Below, piece by piece: positions 23,127 to 32,076 of a stretch of 64,000 bases of DNA. Source of the DNA: Brevibacterium mcbrellneri ATCC 49030. GTDB taxonomy: Bacteria > Actinomycetota > Actinomycetes > Actinomycetales > Brevibacteriaceae. The DNA is taken from NCBI RefSeq assembly GCF_000178455.1, contig NZ_ADNU01000012.1:1-64000 (forward strand), written 5' to 3'. A model generated the notes under the pieces. That model was not told the origin of the DNA. It did not search any database and saw nothing but the letters and a program-made list of their open reading frames with translations. The position numbers and the translations under genes were made by a program. Within the stretch, counting starts at the first letter, position 1. Each line of letters begins with the position of its first letter.

Positions 23127-26100
23127 AATACAGTGCCAAGCAAATCGCTGAACGCTTGGATTTGCCAGAACCCACAGATGAACAGTGCGCCATCATCGAA
23201 GCTGACCTCACTCCAGGAATCACGATTGCGGGAGCTGGGTCAGGTAAAACCACGGTGGTGTCTCAGCGCGTGCTCTACTTGGTTGCCAACGGGCTCGTGG
23301 AGCCTCAACAAATCATTGGGCTGACATTTACCAACAAAGCGGCCGGTGAGATGAGCGATAAGATTTCATCTCACTTCGCCACATTCCGCAAAAAAGAAGG
23401 CATCACCTCGCCTAGTACCGAGATGCCTACCATCCAGACATACAACTCTTTTGCCTCTGGTCTAGTAAGCGAGTACGGAGCCACGATTGGGGTTGAGCCT
23501 GACACTCAAGTTCTTGACGATGCCAGTGCGATTGAACTTGCAGATCAGATCGTTGCAACAGCTCACCCAGATTTCATCCCAGCAGGTAAATCACGTTCGA
23601 GCCTGGTGAAAGAACTCATTCAACTCGCGGGCCACGCAAATGAACACCTGCGTACTCCTGAAGACATCATCACGTACCTCGACACGTGCCTTTACGCATT
23701 TCTCAACCGTGAGTTCATTGACGATTGCATTGCGGCAATCAAACGCAAACGAACCATTGGCCCGCATGAAAAAGAAGACCACATCAGTCTTTTGCAGGAA
23801 TTGACCGCGCCTTTTCTCGATGCTCCGGGCAAGCTGTGGCCAGCAGATGTCATAGAACAGGTGTTCACTCACCTTGAGTCGCTGGAAATGTGCTCCCAGA
23901 TCGCTGATGTGCGGAACAAAAAACGTCTCGCACACCTCCTGGACACGTTCGCAAGCGTCAAGAATCAAAATCGCGCCATGCAGTTCTCCGATCAAGTGTC
24001 ATTCGCCTATCAAGCCATGATGGCTGATCCGAACATTGTCGAGAGCGAACGCGCTAAGTGGAAAGTGGTGTTCCTTGATGAGTATCAAGACACCTCTGAC
24101 AGCCAGGTAAAAATGCTCAAGACGCTATTCGCTGGTCTCCCCATCACCGCGGTGGGTGACCCACGTCAGTCAATCTATGCGTGGCGTGGAGCCTCAGAGT
24201 TGAACATCGAAGGGTTCCCACACGATTTTGTAAGTCCGGGTCAGCGAGCTACGTCCTTCACAATGACCACAAGTTTTCGAAACTCGCAGCGAGTCCTGGC
24301 AATCGCCAACGCGATCGCAGGGCGACTCCCTGAAGACTCAGAAGACACCCGCCTTAAGCCCATCACCACGAATAATGAAGTGACCTCACCTCTAGGCGAC
24401 GTCGAGGTGAGCGTGACACAAGGGAAAACCCACCCCACGTACGTGAGCGACCAACTGGAAAGCCTGGTCGAATGGATGCGGGGCCGCACGGGCCACCGGG
24501 CCGTTCTGGTACGTAAACGTATGCACTTCGCTCCCGTGGCTCAGGCCTTGACTGCGGCGGGCTTTGACGTGCAGGTTGTCGGTGACGCTGGCGGCATGGG
24601 CGATCCGTTTGTCGCCGATACTGTCGCTATTCTCAACGTCGCTACTGACCCTCACGCGGTGGAACACCTGATGCGGCTGCTTACCGGCAGAGTCTGTTCA
24701 CTAGGCGCCCATGACCTCCGGGCGTTTAACACCATTGTTAAGAATGCCAACGCTGAAGCTTCCGCAACTCCACTCACAGCAGTCGAGTGCGTTGATAGCT
24801 TCGCCACCCGCGAGTATTCGGAACTGTCACTCCAAGCCAATGAGCGGTTGCGCAGTTTGGCGTTCAAACTCCGTGAAGTGCGTAAGAACCACGGGGGCGC
24901 CATCCATATGATTCGTACGATCATGCGTGTTTTTGATATGTCGTACGAACTTGCTTCACTGCCGCACGAACGAGCGGAATCCCACCGAGCAAACATCGAT
25001 ACATTCGTCTCAGCGGTATCCAGCTACGTCGCACGTAACCCTACTGTGAGCATGACGGCAGTCCTGGCCTGGCTTGAACTGGCCAACGAGCACGACGCCA
25101 TATCGCCTCCACCCGAAACGCTCGATGAATCAGCAGTGACCATCATGACCGTGCACGCCTCAAAAGGTTTGGAGTTCGACGCAGTGGCACTCCCGTTCCT
25201 CACAATGGGAGATCTACCTACACAGCCACGGAGCTACCAAGCATGGCTCACTTTAGGAGAGCTGCCCTATCCTCTGCGCGGTGATGCCACAAAACTTCCA
25301 CACCTGGATTTGGCGCAGGAACCACACGTATCAGTGTCCGAAATGAAGAATATGTTTAAACAAACTCAAGCAGACAAAGAGGACATTGAAGATTTCATCG
25401 ACGCTGGGAACATTGACGAGAAGCAGCTCCCCATCAGAGACCAGATAGCGCTGTATCACCGACGCCAAGAAAGGCGTTTGGCGTATGTGGCGGTCACACG
25501 CGCAAAAGCGCACTTGTGGTTGGGAGCGAGCTACTGGGGCCACCGCACAACGGCAAATCAACTTTCACCGTTTCTGCTAGAAGCAATCGGGACACTCAAC
25601 GTTGCAGGAGCCAATATCGAGATCCCTGAGAGCGAACCTGATAAACCTGAAGGCTTACCGGTTGAGGTTCAATGGCCCCCAGTGATCTCCGAAGCTGAGC
25701 AGAAGAAACAGAGCCGCACACGCGACTTTGTGCGCAGCCAGGCGCCGTTGGACCTTGACAGTCCTGTGAGCATTGGCGATGAAGGGTTCCACAGAGTCTT
25801 CGCTCGCGTTCAGAAAATCATGAGCGACGCGCGGCCACAACCGCCTCGGGTTCCTCAACGCATGTCCACGACTGATTTGGTGAAATACCGCGCTAACGCA
25901 GACGCATACATGCGTGAAGTTCAACGGCCAATGCCGCAACAGCCCAGTGAATACGCGGCACTTGGGACAGCGTTTCACGCGTGGGTTGAACGGCATTTTG
26001 GGCAGTCGGCTCTTACCGACATTCACGAAGCTCAGATGCGCAAAGCTCTTCCCGCACATGTGCGAAAACGGTTTGATTCGCTGGTTGCCACATTTGAACG

Positions 26101-26434
26101 ATCCGCATACGCCAACCGAGTGCCTCACGCAGTCGAGTTGCCATTTGAGTTAGAACTGGGTGGAAGGAAGGTGCCTGGCAAGATCGATGCTGTTTTCAAG
26201 GATGGTGACCGTGTCACGGTCGTGGACTGGAAGACGGGTAGGAAACCATCGGCAGACATTCTGGACACCATGGCCACCCAGCTCGCTATCTATGTTCATG
26301 CGGTACAGAAACTGCCGGAATACGCTGACTGTGAAGTGGGTGCAGAGTTTTACTTTGTGGGAAGTGACGAAACGTTCACACCAGACACGTTGCCCAGTCT
26401 CGACATCGCAGGAATCCTCGACGCCGCGCCTTAA
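23123..26434 (+). CDS. adnB: AdnB-type subunit of the AdnAB helicase-nuclease
   Basis: A 1,103-residue subunit, the likely lead motor. It has intact SF1 motifs: TDEQCAII (Q-like), Walker A AGAGSGKTT (36-44), TFTNKAAGEM, Walker B VVFLDEYQDT (about 314-323), GDPRQSIYAWRGAS, TVHASKGLEFD and YVAVTRAKAHL. A RecB-type nuclease domain closes the protein (FHAWVERHFG ... KIDAVFKDGDRV ... VVDWKTGRKP, about 1034). No cysteine cluster is present, unlike AdnA. In mycobacteria AdnAB resects double-strand breaks; both subunits being cotranslated fits a heterodimer. Confidence 0.92.
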   Translation: MKYSAKQIAERLDLPEPTDEQCAIIEADLTPGITIAGAGSGKTTVVSQRVLYLVANGLVEPQQIIGLTFTNKAAGEMSDKISSHFATFRKKEGITSPSTEMPTIQTYNSFASGLVSEYGATIGVEPDTQVLDDASAIELADQIVATAHPDFIPAGKSRSSLVKELIQLAGHANEHLRTPEDIITYLDTCLYAFLNREFIDDCIAAIKRKRTIGPHEKEDHISLLQELTAPFLDAPGKLWPADVIEQVFTHLESLEMCSQIADVRNKKRLAHLLDTFASVKNQNRAMQFSDQVSFAYQAMMADPNIVESERAKWKVVFLDEYQDTSDSQVKMLKTLFAGLPITAVGDPRQSIYAWRGASELNIEGFPHDFVSPGQRATSFTMTTSFRNSQRVLAIANAIAGRLPEDSEDTRLKPITTNNEVTSPLGDVEVSVTQGKTHPTYVSDQLESLVEWMRGRTGHRAVLVRKRMHFAPVAQALTAAGFDVQVVGDAGGMGDPFVADTVAILNVATDPHAVEHLMRLLTGRVCSLGAHDLRAFNTIVKNANAEASATPLTAVECVDSFATREYSELSLQANERLRSLAFKLREVRKNHGGAIHMIRTIMRVFDMSYELASLPHERAESHRANIDTFVSAVSSYVARNPTVSMTAVLAWLELANEHDAISPPPETLDESAVTIMTVHASKGLEFDAVALPFLTMGDLPTQPRSYQAWLTLGELPYPLRGDATKLPHLDLAQEPHVSVSEMKNMFKQTQADKEDIEDFIDAGNIDEKQLPIRDQIALYHRRQERRLAYVAVTRAKAHLWLGASYWGHRTTANQLSPFLLEAIGTLNVAGANIEIPESEPDKPEGLPVEVQWPPVISEAEQKKQSRTRDFVRSQAPLDLDSPVSIGDEGFHRVFARVQKIMSDARPQPPRVPQRMSTTDLVKYRANADAYMREVQRPMPQQPSEYAALGTAFHAWVERHFGQSALTDIHEAQMRKALPAHVRKRFDSLVATFERSAYANRVPHAVELPFELELGGRKVPGKIDAVFKDGDRVTVVDWKTGRKPSADILDTMATQLAIYVHAVQKLPEYADCEVGAEFYFVGSDETFTPDTLPSLDIAGILDAAP

Positions 26435-26463
26435 ACACGTGCGCCTGAAACACTGGAGAGCAG

Positions 26464-27540
26464 TTACGTGTCGATCCGGTTGGTGGGCATAGAGTCTTCG
26501 TCATCCGGGTCGATCGCGGAGTCTTTGGTCGGGATATCGGTGGTGGCGATGTTTTCGGCGCTGTCGCTGTCTTCGGTACCACTGACAGCCACACCCGCAT
26601 TTGCGGGACGGAACTCGTCTTCCTCAGTAGGCTGGCGGGAAACCTCATCAGGTGAGGCGACCTCGGCGAAATTACGCAACATGTCGGCTACCTCATCCAC
26701 GCTGTGCTTATCACCGCTGTCAACGGCGGTGAGCAAGAGCTCTACCATGACAAACTCGTTCATCAAGTCGATGCGCTGGCGTAGGCCCGGGTCATCGACC
26801 TCACGGTGAGTCGCGTAGTGTTCGAGGAACTCCTCAAAGCTGTTCGGTGATAGCAGCGCACTGGCAGCTGCTAAGTCGACGGCCGGGTCGCCCACACGAA
26901 GCCGGTGAATATCAGTGAGTGCGACAATGTGCGCACCGTCGCACCGCAGTGCATCAACGTCGATCGCGTCGTGGATAGGGGCGGGAAGGAAGTGCCACGC
27001 CGAGGCGGTTTCCAGCACTCGCTCCCACCTTTCCAAAAGCGCGGTAGGAACCTTGCGGGTCCCAGCGGCACGGTCTAGGTTGTCCAACAGTTGTTCGCGA
27101 GTCTCCTGTGGCTCTTGCGCTACCAGCCCTGAATCTGCGACCGCTCCCGCATCGCAACTGTGCAAAATGGCCAGGGTTTGCGCGAGTGATTCGATGAGTG
27201 AGGGCTGTTCGACAAAGTCCTGAGTTGAAACGGGAACACCTGGCAGTGGGTCTGCGACCACCAGGGTGCTGCGGGCATCTGTGAGCTCACCTTTTGCAAA
27301 AGCCTGGGAAGCAACCGTACGAGGGACCGTAAAAGGGGCGTCCTTGGGTAGGACTGAGCGCAAAACTGCCGATGCGACATCGCTGGCACCTGCGTCAACA
27401 GCCTGTTTCTCATTCCACAGTGAGACTGTGTAGGAAGTGTCACCTTGCGACATCAGCAATCGGGGGCCACGGGGGTCGTCCAAGGGCATCCACTTGTCAG
27501 GTGTGAACTGCTCGAGGATCGAATGGGCCGCTGCAATCAT
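26464..27540 (-). CDS. Phosphotransferase (APH)-family protein with degenerate active site
   Basis: A 358-residue protein from ATG 27540. The fold can be traced by LADTLAILHS-like helices and the end of the catalytic region HRLRVGDPAVDLAAASALL. The catalytic loop that should read H-G-D-x-x-x-x-N is instead IHDAIDVDAL, lacking the catalytic Asp and the metal-binding Asn, so kinase activity is doubtful. The last 60 residues are acidic and disordered. Homologues sit between adnB and nudC in related genomes. The start is uncertain: GTG 27561 or 27594 are in frame. Confidence 0.65.
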   Translation of the reverse strand: MIAAAHSILEQFTPDKWMPLDDPRGPRLLMSQGDTSYTVSLWNEKQAVDAGASDVASAVLRSVLPKDAPFTVPRTVASQAFAKGELTDARSTLVVADPLPGVPVSTQDFVEQPSLIESLAQTLAILHSCDAGAVADSGLVAQEPQETREQLLDNLDRAAGTRKVPTALLERWERVLETASAWHFLPAPIHDAIDVDALRCDGAHIVALTDIHRLRVGDPAVDLAAASALLSPNSFEEFLEHYATHREVDDPGLRQRIDLMNEFVMVELLLTAVDSGDKHSVDEVADMLRNFAEVASPDEVSRQPTEEDEFRPANAGVAVSGTEDSDSAENIATTDIPTKDSAIDPDDEDSMPTNRIDT

Positions 27541-27687
27541 GCGAAGGTATACCGTATCCACCCTTCCAATGTACCCGTACCTGCAAACGATCACGCTGTG
27601 TAGAAAAGGTGTGTCAGACCCTTTCGCTAGGGTTGAACAGAACGGATGCTGAAGCGTGGATAAGGAACTTCCTGAAAGGGGCGCACC

Positions 27688-28668
27688 ATGAAGAACTCGT
27701 ACACGATCACACCAGCGAGTCTCGCGCGCTCAGACGTATGGCGGAACCACCGTGCGCGTGGCTCGGATGGTTCCCTGACCGAGGTGCTGGCCCGGTCTGG
27801 GACGCGCGTTGTGTGCTCCCACCGTGGGTATCTCCTGGTGTCATCAGGGGGTCTTCACCGGTTTTCAGTATCTGATGTCGACAAGCTCGCAATGACCGGA
27901 ACTCGAATCTACTTGGGTGAAACAGATGCCGGTGACGTCGTTGGGATTGATATCGACGATGAAACGAAAGCCCGCATCGACAACCATGTGAACCCACCGG
28001 GGGCATCAGCCGAAGACTACCTCGACGCGCCAGCCCAGAGCATTCACGTGAGCGATCCCGTGTGGTTTGACCTACGGACCATCGCGTTAGACCTTTCAGT
28101 CACAGACACCGGACTAGCCACAGCCCTTGTCGCGGTAGGCAACTGGCACCGCACCCACACTCACTCGCCGCGCAACGGGAAGCCCACAACGGCCTCGGCG
28201 GGGGGATGGGTGCGCACCGACACCAGCACGGGCAGCGAACATTTCCCCCGGACCGACCCTGCCGTCATCATGGCGGTCATTCACACAGACCCTGACGGCA
28301 CTGAACGTATTTTGCTGGGGAACAACGTCATGTGGCCGCAGGGGCGGTACTCTCTGCTAGCAGGATTCGTCGAACCAGGTGAAACGCTCGAAGCGGCGGT
28401 GGTACGAGAAGTCCGCGAAGAAGCCGGAGTGATCTGCGAAGACCCGCAGTACGTTGGTTCGCAACCGTGGCCGTTTCCGTGTTCGCTCATGTTGGGGTTC
28501 TTTGCCCGGGCCCAGTCACGGGAGGCGTGCGCTGACTTTGATGAAATGCGGACGGTTCGCTGGTTTACGCGAGGCGAGCTTCAACAGGAGATTGCGGCAG
28601 GCACCGTGTCTGTTCCTGGCCAAGTATCGATTGCGGGGCAAATGCTGGACAGGTGGATGAGTGCGTGA
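27688..28668 (+). CDS. nudC: NADH pyrophosphatase / RNA deNADing enzyme NudC
   Basis: A 326-residue Nudix hydrolase that splits NAD(H) to NMN(H) and AMP and can remove NAD caps from RNA. The Nudix box is GFVEPGETLEAAVVREVREE (about 228-247), followed by the NudC signature SQPWPFPCSLMLGF. Family members usually carry a four-Cys zinc ribbon before the catalytic domain (FCxxCG ... RxC). Here that region reads HTHSPRNGKPTTASAGGWVR and none of the cysteines is present. Its end overlaps uvrD2 by four bases. Confidence 0.88.
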   Translation: MKNSYTITPASLARSDVWRNHRARGSDGSLTEVLARSGTRVVCSHRGYLLVSSGGLHRFSVSDVDKLAMTGTRIYLGETDAGDVVGIDIDDETKARIDNHVNPPGASAEDYLDAPAQSIHVSDPVWFDLRTIALDLSVTDTGLATALVAVGNWHRTHTHSPRNGKPTTASAGGWVRTDTSTGSEHFPRTDPAVIMAVIHTDPDGTERILLGNNVMWPQGRYSLLAGFVEPGETLEAAVVREVREEAGVICEDPQYVGSQPWPFPCSLMLGFFARAQSREACADFDEMRTVRWFTRGELQQEIAAGTVSVPGQVSIAGQMLDRWMSA

Positions 28669-30701
28669 ACGAACTACTCGATAACCTCGATCCAGAACAG
28701 CGTGAAGTCGTCACCCACGAAGGTGGCCCGCTCGTGGTGCTCGCGGGAGCTGGAACAGGTAAGACGCGCGCCATCACCCACAGGATCGCTCACGGAGCAC
28801 ACACTGGACACCTCCCAGCTCACCATGTGCTCGCTCTGACCTTCACCGCGAAGGCAGCAGGGGAGATGCGCTCCCGGCTTCGTGGATTGGGTGTTCCTCA
28901 GGTTCAAGCGCGCACATTTCACTCGGCAGCTTTGAGACAATTGAGATACTTCTGGAAAGACTTTGCGCAAGGCCCCTTCCCAGAACTCATGGATGGCAAG
29001 CACCGCCCGTTGGGAAGAATCCTGTCAGGGTTGGGGATTGAACCTGAACGTGAAACTATTCGCGACATCTCAGCGGAGCTGGAATACGCTGCAGTGAACC
29101 TTGTAGGGATCGACGACTACCCGCAGTTTGCGCAGTCCCGTGAACTGCCACCCGGAATTGATACCACTGCCATGGTCGCGATCATGCGTGCCTACGCAGA
29201 ATACAAGACCACTAACCGGCTCATTGACTACCAGGACGTGCTGTTGATCCTGTCTGGAGTCATGGCCAGCACGCCCCATATCGCAGCCCAAATTCACCAA
29301 CAGTACCGGCACTTCGTTGTGGACGAATTCCAAGACGTTTCACCCATCCAGTACGAACTACTGAAGAACTGGTTGGGCGAACGCGACAGCTTGTGTGTCG
29401 TGGGGGACCCGGCACAGACCATTTACACGTTCGCTGGAGCTCGGGACAGCTACCTGATGAACCTAGGTAACGTGTTGCCTCAAGCTCGAACGATTTCGCT
29501 TGTACGTAATTACCGGTCAACGCCACCCATCGTTGAAGCGGCAAACCGGGTGCTTGCCCACACCGGACGAAACCGCATGGTTTTGCAGCCACAGAGAACC
29601 GGGGGAGTACCGCCCTCGTTCCACGAGTACCCTGATGACACGTCAGAGGCTACCGGGGTGGCTCAGCGTATTGCGGCGCAAATCAGTAGCGGTGTGCCTG
29701 TAAGCGACATTGCGATTCTTTTCCGGACCAACGGGCAAAGCCCCGCTTTTGAACACGCGCTCGATGAGCACGGCATCCACTATCTGGTGCGTGGCGGAGA
29801 ACAGTTCTTTGCACGCCCTGAAGTTCGACAGGCTGGCGCGCTCCTACGCGCCAACATGTCACAAGGAAAGACAGGAAAACTCGACACGGTCGTGTCGGAT
29901 CTGTTGACGACTCTGGGATGGCAAGAAGTGGGTCCGCGCGTCCACGGGGCTGTGCGAGCGCGTTGGGAATCCCTTAACGCCCTGGTGAACCTCGCAGCTG
30001 ATATGCAGCAAGAAAGCCAACTCCCGGTACCGCTTAGTGAGTTTGTCGCTGAACTCGAACAACGAGCAGAAGCCCAACATGCGCCCAGTGTTCAGGGAGT
30101 GACCTTGGCGAGCGTGCACGCTGCGAAAGGCTTGGAGTGGCCACACGTGTATCTGGTGGGAATGTCAGAAGGGCTCATGCCCATTTCATATGCGTCAACA
30201 CCACTGGAAGTCGCTGAAGAACGGCGACTGTTTTACGTTGCGGTGACGCGTGCACAAGATTCACTGACCGTGAGCTGGTCACAAGCCCGCCAAGCAAGTT
30301 CGCAGTCAACCCGGAAGCCTTCGCGGTTCATCAGCGAGATGCGTGGGCATACTCCCACCCAACGCGAACGTCGGGGTCACACTCGCAGATCGTCAGCGCG
30401 CACATGCGGGTGTGGAAATCCACTTGTCAGCTCTCAAGAACGTCGCGACAAGGTATGCCACGAATGTAGCCAGGCAGTCGACGAAAACCTGGTGAACGCC
30501 TTAAAAGAATGGCGTACACAGACCGCTCGTGAACTCAGCGTCCCCGCTTATATGGTGCTCACCACGGCGACTTTACTGGCGATCGCGCAAGCGCGTCCAC
30601 ACACGCTTGATGATCTGGGCCAAGTTTCCGGGATTGGCCCGGTGAAACTGGGGCAGTTTGGTCAAGACATACTTGAAGTTGTGAGGTCTTCAAGCACCTG
30701 A
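28665..30701 (+). CDS. uvrD2: ATP-dependent DNA helicase UvrD2
   Basis: A 678-residue SF1A helicase. Motifs: LAGAGTGKTRAITHRIAHG (about 27-45), TFTAKAAGEMRSRL, VVDEFQDVSP (about 219-228), GDPAQTIYTFAGA, VHAAKGLEWPHVYLVG and FYVAVTRAQD. The C-terminus has a tetracysteine motif (CGCGNP ... VCHEC, about 581-605) and an HRDC domain (about 620-675), the layout of mycobacterial UvrD2, which is essential there. GTG 28665 (GTGA overlap with nudC) is chosen; GTG 28653 would add four residues. The 3' end overlaps the convergent E1-like gene by 40 bp. Confidence 0.92.
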   Translation: MNELLDNLDPEQREVVTHEGGPLVVLAGAGTGKTRAITHRIAHGAHTGHLPAHHVLALTFTAKAAGEMRSRLRGLGVPQVQARTFHSAALRQLRYFWKDFAQGPFPELMDGKHRPLGRILSGLGIEPERETIRDISAELEYAAVNLVGIDDYPQFAQSRELPPGIDTTAMVAIMRAYAEYKTTNRLIDYQDVLLILSGVMASTPHIAAQIHQQYRHFVVDEFQDVSPIQYELLKNWLGERDSLCVVGDPAQTIYTFAGARDSYLMNLGNVLPQARTISLVRNYRSTPPIVEAANRVLAHTGRNRMVLQPQRTGGVPPSFHEYPDDTSEATGVAQRIAAQISSGVPVSDIAILFRTNGQSPAFEHALDEHGIHYLVRGGEQFFARPEVRQAGALLRANMSQGKTGKLDTVVSDLLTTLGWQEVGPRVHGAVRARWESLNALVNLAADMQQESQLPVPLSEFVAELEQRAEAQHAPSVQGVTLASVHAAKGLEWPHVYLVGMSEGLMPISYASTPLEVAEERRLFYVAVTRAQDSLTVSWSQARQASSQSTRKPSRFISEMRGHTPTQRERRGHTRRSSARTCGCGNPLVSSQERRDKVCHECSQAVDENLVNALKEWRTQTARELSVPAYMVLTTATLLAIAQARPHTLDDLGQVSGIGPVKLGQFGQDILEVVRSSST

Positions 30702-31558
30702 GCCATACGGCAGTCGCACGCAGTATGAAATTGCGCCACCTCTGAAGCCGTATCGCCGGCGAGCCCTAGCCTGTGGGTCTGCGGGACGGTGAAGTCCTCC
30801 AGCACGTGCTCGCGAAGCACACGCGCACAGGTGACGAGTGACGACCACGCGAGCAAAGGGTCCACGCGCCGAGCTGAAGGTGCCTGTTCGCGTATGCCGC
30901 GCCACCCAGTCATCCATTCGTCATCGACATCGATCACATAATGCGTCAGGCAGGCAAGACATGGACTGAGACTGGGGCGCACCACGTGGGTGACAGTGGC
31001 TTGTGCCTGCTGCACACACACGCTGACATGCTGCGTCCCAGAATCCTGCAGGGAACGGGCACCCATGAGATCGGGGACCCACACTGAAGTGACAACTACG
31101 ATCGCGCCATCTCGAACTGTCGCCTGGAGAACGGACGGGGCAGACGTGACGCTGAACCCACACGCTGAAAGCAGTTTGGCAAGCTCAGGTGCAAGAGGAC
31201 CTACGCACACGACTCTCTGGTTTTTCAGCGCCATGAGTAACTCACTGGGGTTCGCCCCGCGTAAATGTGCCACTGCGTCGACCTGGTGAGTCACCGGCGT
31301 GGTGTGTAACTGTACGCGGGGGACCAAAGCCTGCGACTCTTCTAACAAACTCAGCAGTGAGGCTGTGCGTTCATGTGTGAGACCTAGTTGGGACGCTTTG
31401 TCGGCCAAAACTTCAGGCGAAATCCCCATTTTGATGAGCTCGATCAGCTCGCGGTCAGCCACACTCAAACCATCAATGAGCACGGGGTCGTCAATCCCGA
31501 TTTGTAAACACGAGGACGAACGCCACACCAGTGGCACCGATCTGTTGAACATCAGCAT
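30662..31558 (-). CDS. Orphan E1/ThiF-like protein related to TOMM cyclodehydratase partner proteins
   Basis: A 298-residue protein from ATG 31558, which has a strong ribosome binding site (GAGGAGGTG). The N-terminus (SVPLVWRSSSCLQIGIDDP ... LIDGLSVADRELIELI) matches the leader-peptide-binding (RRE-like) start of proteins annotated as TOMM cyclodehydratase components. A Rossmann-like middle (VVCVGPLAPELAKLLSACG) lacks the canonical ATP-binding glycine-rich loop of active E1 enzymes, and PCLACL resembles a lone half of the zinc motif. No YcaO, dehydrogenase or precursor peptide gene lies nearby. Homologues occur next to uvrD2 in other actinobacteria, so it may have a housekeeping role. Confidence 0.6.
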   Translation of the reverse strand: MLMFNRSVPLVWRSSSCLQIGIDDPVLIDGLSVADRELIELIKMGISPEVLADKASQLGLTHERTASLLSLLEESQALVPRVQLHTTPVTHQVDAVAHLRGANPSELLMALKNQRVVCVGPLAPELAKLLSACGFSVTSAPSVLQATVRDGAIVVVTSVWVPDLMGARSLQDSGTQHVSVCVQQAQATVTHVVRPSLSPCLACLTHYVIDVDDEWMTGWRGIREQAPSARRVDPLLAWSSLVTCARVLREHVLEDFTVPQTHRLGLAGDTASEVAQFHTACDCRMAQVLEDLTTSSMS

Positions 31559-31654
31559 TCGTCTCACCTCCTCTTTTAGCGTAGGAAGACGCGCGCTCGA
31601 AAAGAAGAGGGTCAAGAAAAATGTGGATAACCTGTTGATATTTCATGCGAACAC

Positions 31655-31723
31655 ACGAACGAGGAGACTTTCTAACTGGGTTATCCACAGGGAAATACCC
31701 AGCCGAACAGTCTCCTCGTTCGT
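31655..31723. repeat. Long hairpin with a DnaA box in its loop
   Basis: A perfect 15-bp inverted repeat (ACGAACGAGGAGACT at 31655-31669; complement at 31709-31723) encloses a second 6-bp stem, CTGGGT (31676-31681) and ACCCAG (31697-31702). The perfect DnaA box at 31681-31689 lies at the base and loop of the inner stem. It is upstream of both flanking genes, so it is not a terminator. Confidence 0.75.
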
Positions 31724-31738
31724 GGAGTCTCGCAGCCG

Positions 31739-31791
31739 CTCGCGGACTTCATAGACCTTCCCCTTGCCATGAAGTCCGGGTTTTCCGCGAG
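31739..31791. repeat. Second hairpin in the DnaA-box region
   Basis: CGGACTTCAT (31743-31752) pairs with ATGAAGTCCG (31769-31778); CTCGCGG (31739-31745) can alternatively pair with CCGCGAG (31785-31791). It lies between two perfect DnaA boxes. Confidence 0.6.
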
Positions 31792-32076
31792 TCTGAGATA
31801 AAAATTTAGACCTTTATGACTCCGTGATCAATTTCGTTATCCACAGATGATGTGGAATGTTCGGGTTCTGTTGTGTACGTATGTGCGTAATCTGTGGACA
31901 ACAGTGTGTGTAAAGACAGAAATATGTGCTCTTCCACTTGGGCCTCACCAACCTAAAGCCCCGGTAAGTGGCCCAAAAACCAGGCTTCCGACCACATTCC
32001 ACAAGCTGTAAACCATGTGGAAGAAAAAACTTTTCTAGAACGGCGTGTTGAATGTCATCTGGTACAACTAATTGCT

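Larger units (their letters stand above)
31622..32024. other. DnaA-box cluster in a structured divergent intergenic region
   Basis: Three perfect TTATCCACA boxes lie at 31622-31630 (minus), 31681-31689 (plus) and 31837-31845 (plus), and TTGTCCACA, the form preferred in actinobacteria, at 31893-31901 (minus). Weaker relatives are CATTCCACA at 31851-31859 (minus) and 31995-32003 (plus), and TCTTCCACA at 32016-32024 (minus). An A/T-rich stretch lies at about 31798-31820. No dnaA, dnaN or rpmH is nearby, so this is not the usual oriC context. The 518-bp gap between starts at 31558 and 32077 contains no supportable gene. Confidence 0.7.

Noticed and set aside
30662-31558. A complete TOMM/RiPP gene cluster around the E1-like gene
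   Set aside because: No YcaO, dehydrogenase, precursor peptide or transporter is present between uvrD2 and the YgjP gene.
31299-31754. 151-codon plus-strand frame and shorter frames in the DnaA-box region
   Set aside because: It overlaps the E1-like gene on the opposite strand and the hairpins, has no ribosome binding site and shows no recognisable domain.
31559-32076. Chromosomal origin oriC
   Set aside because: The boxes are origin-like, but dnaA, dnaN, rpmH and gyrB are absent from the surroundings; an oriC call needs skew or marker-frequency data.
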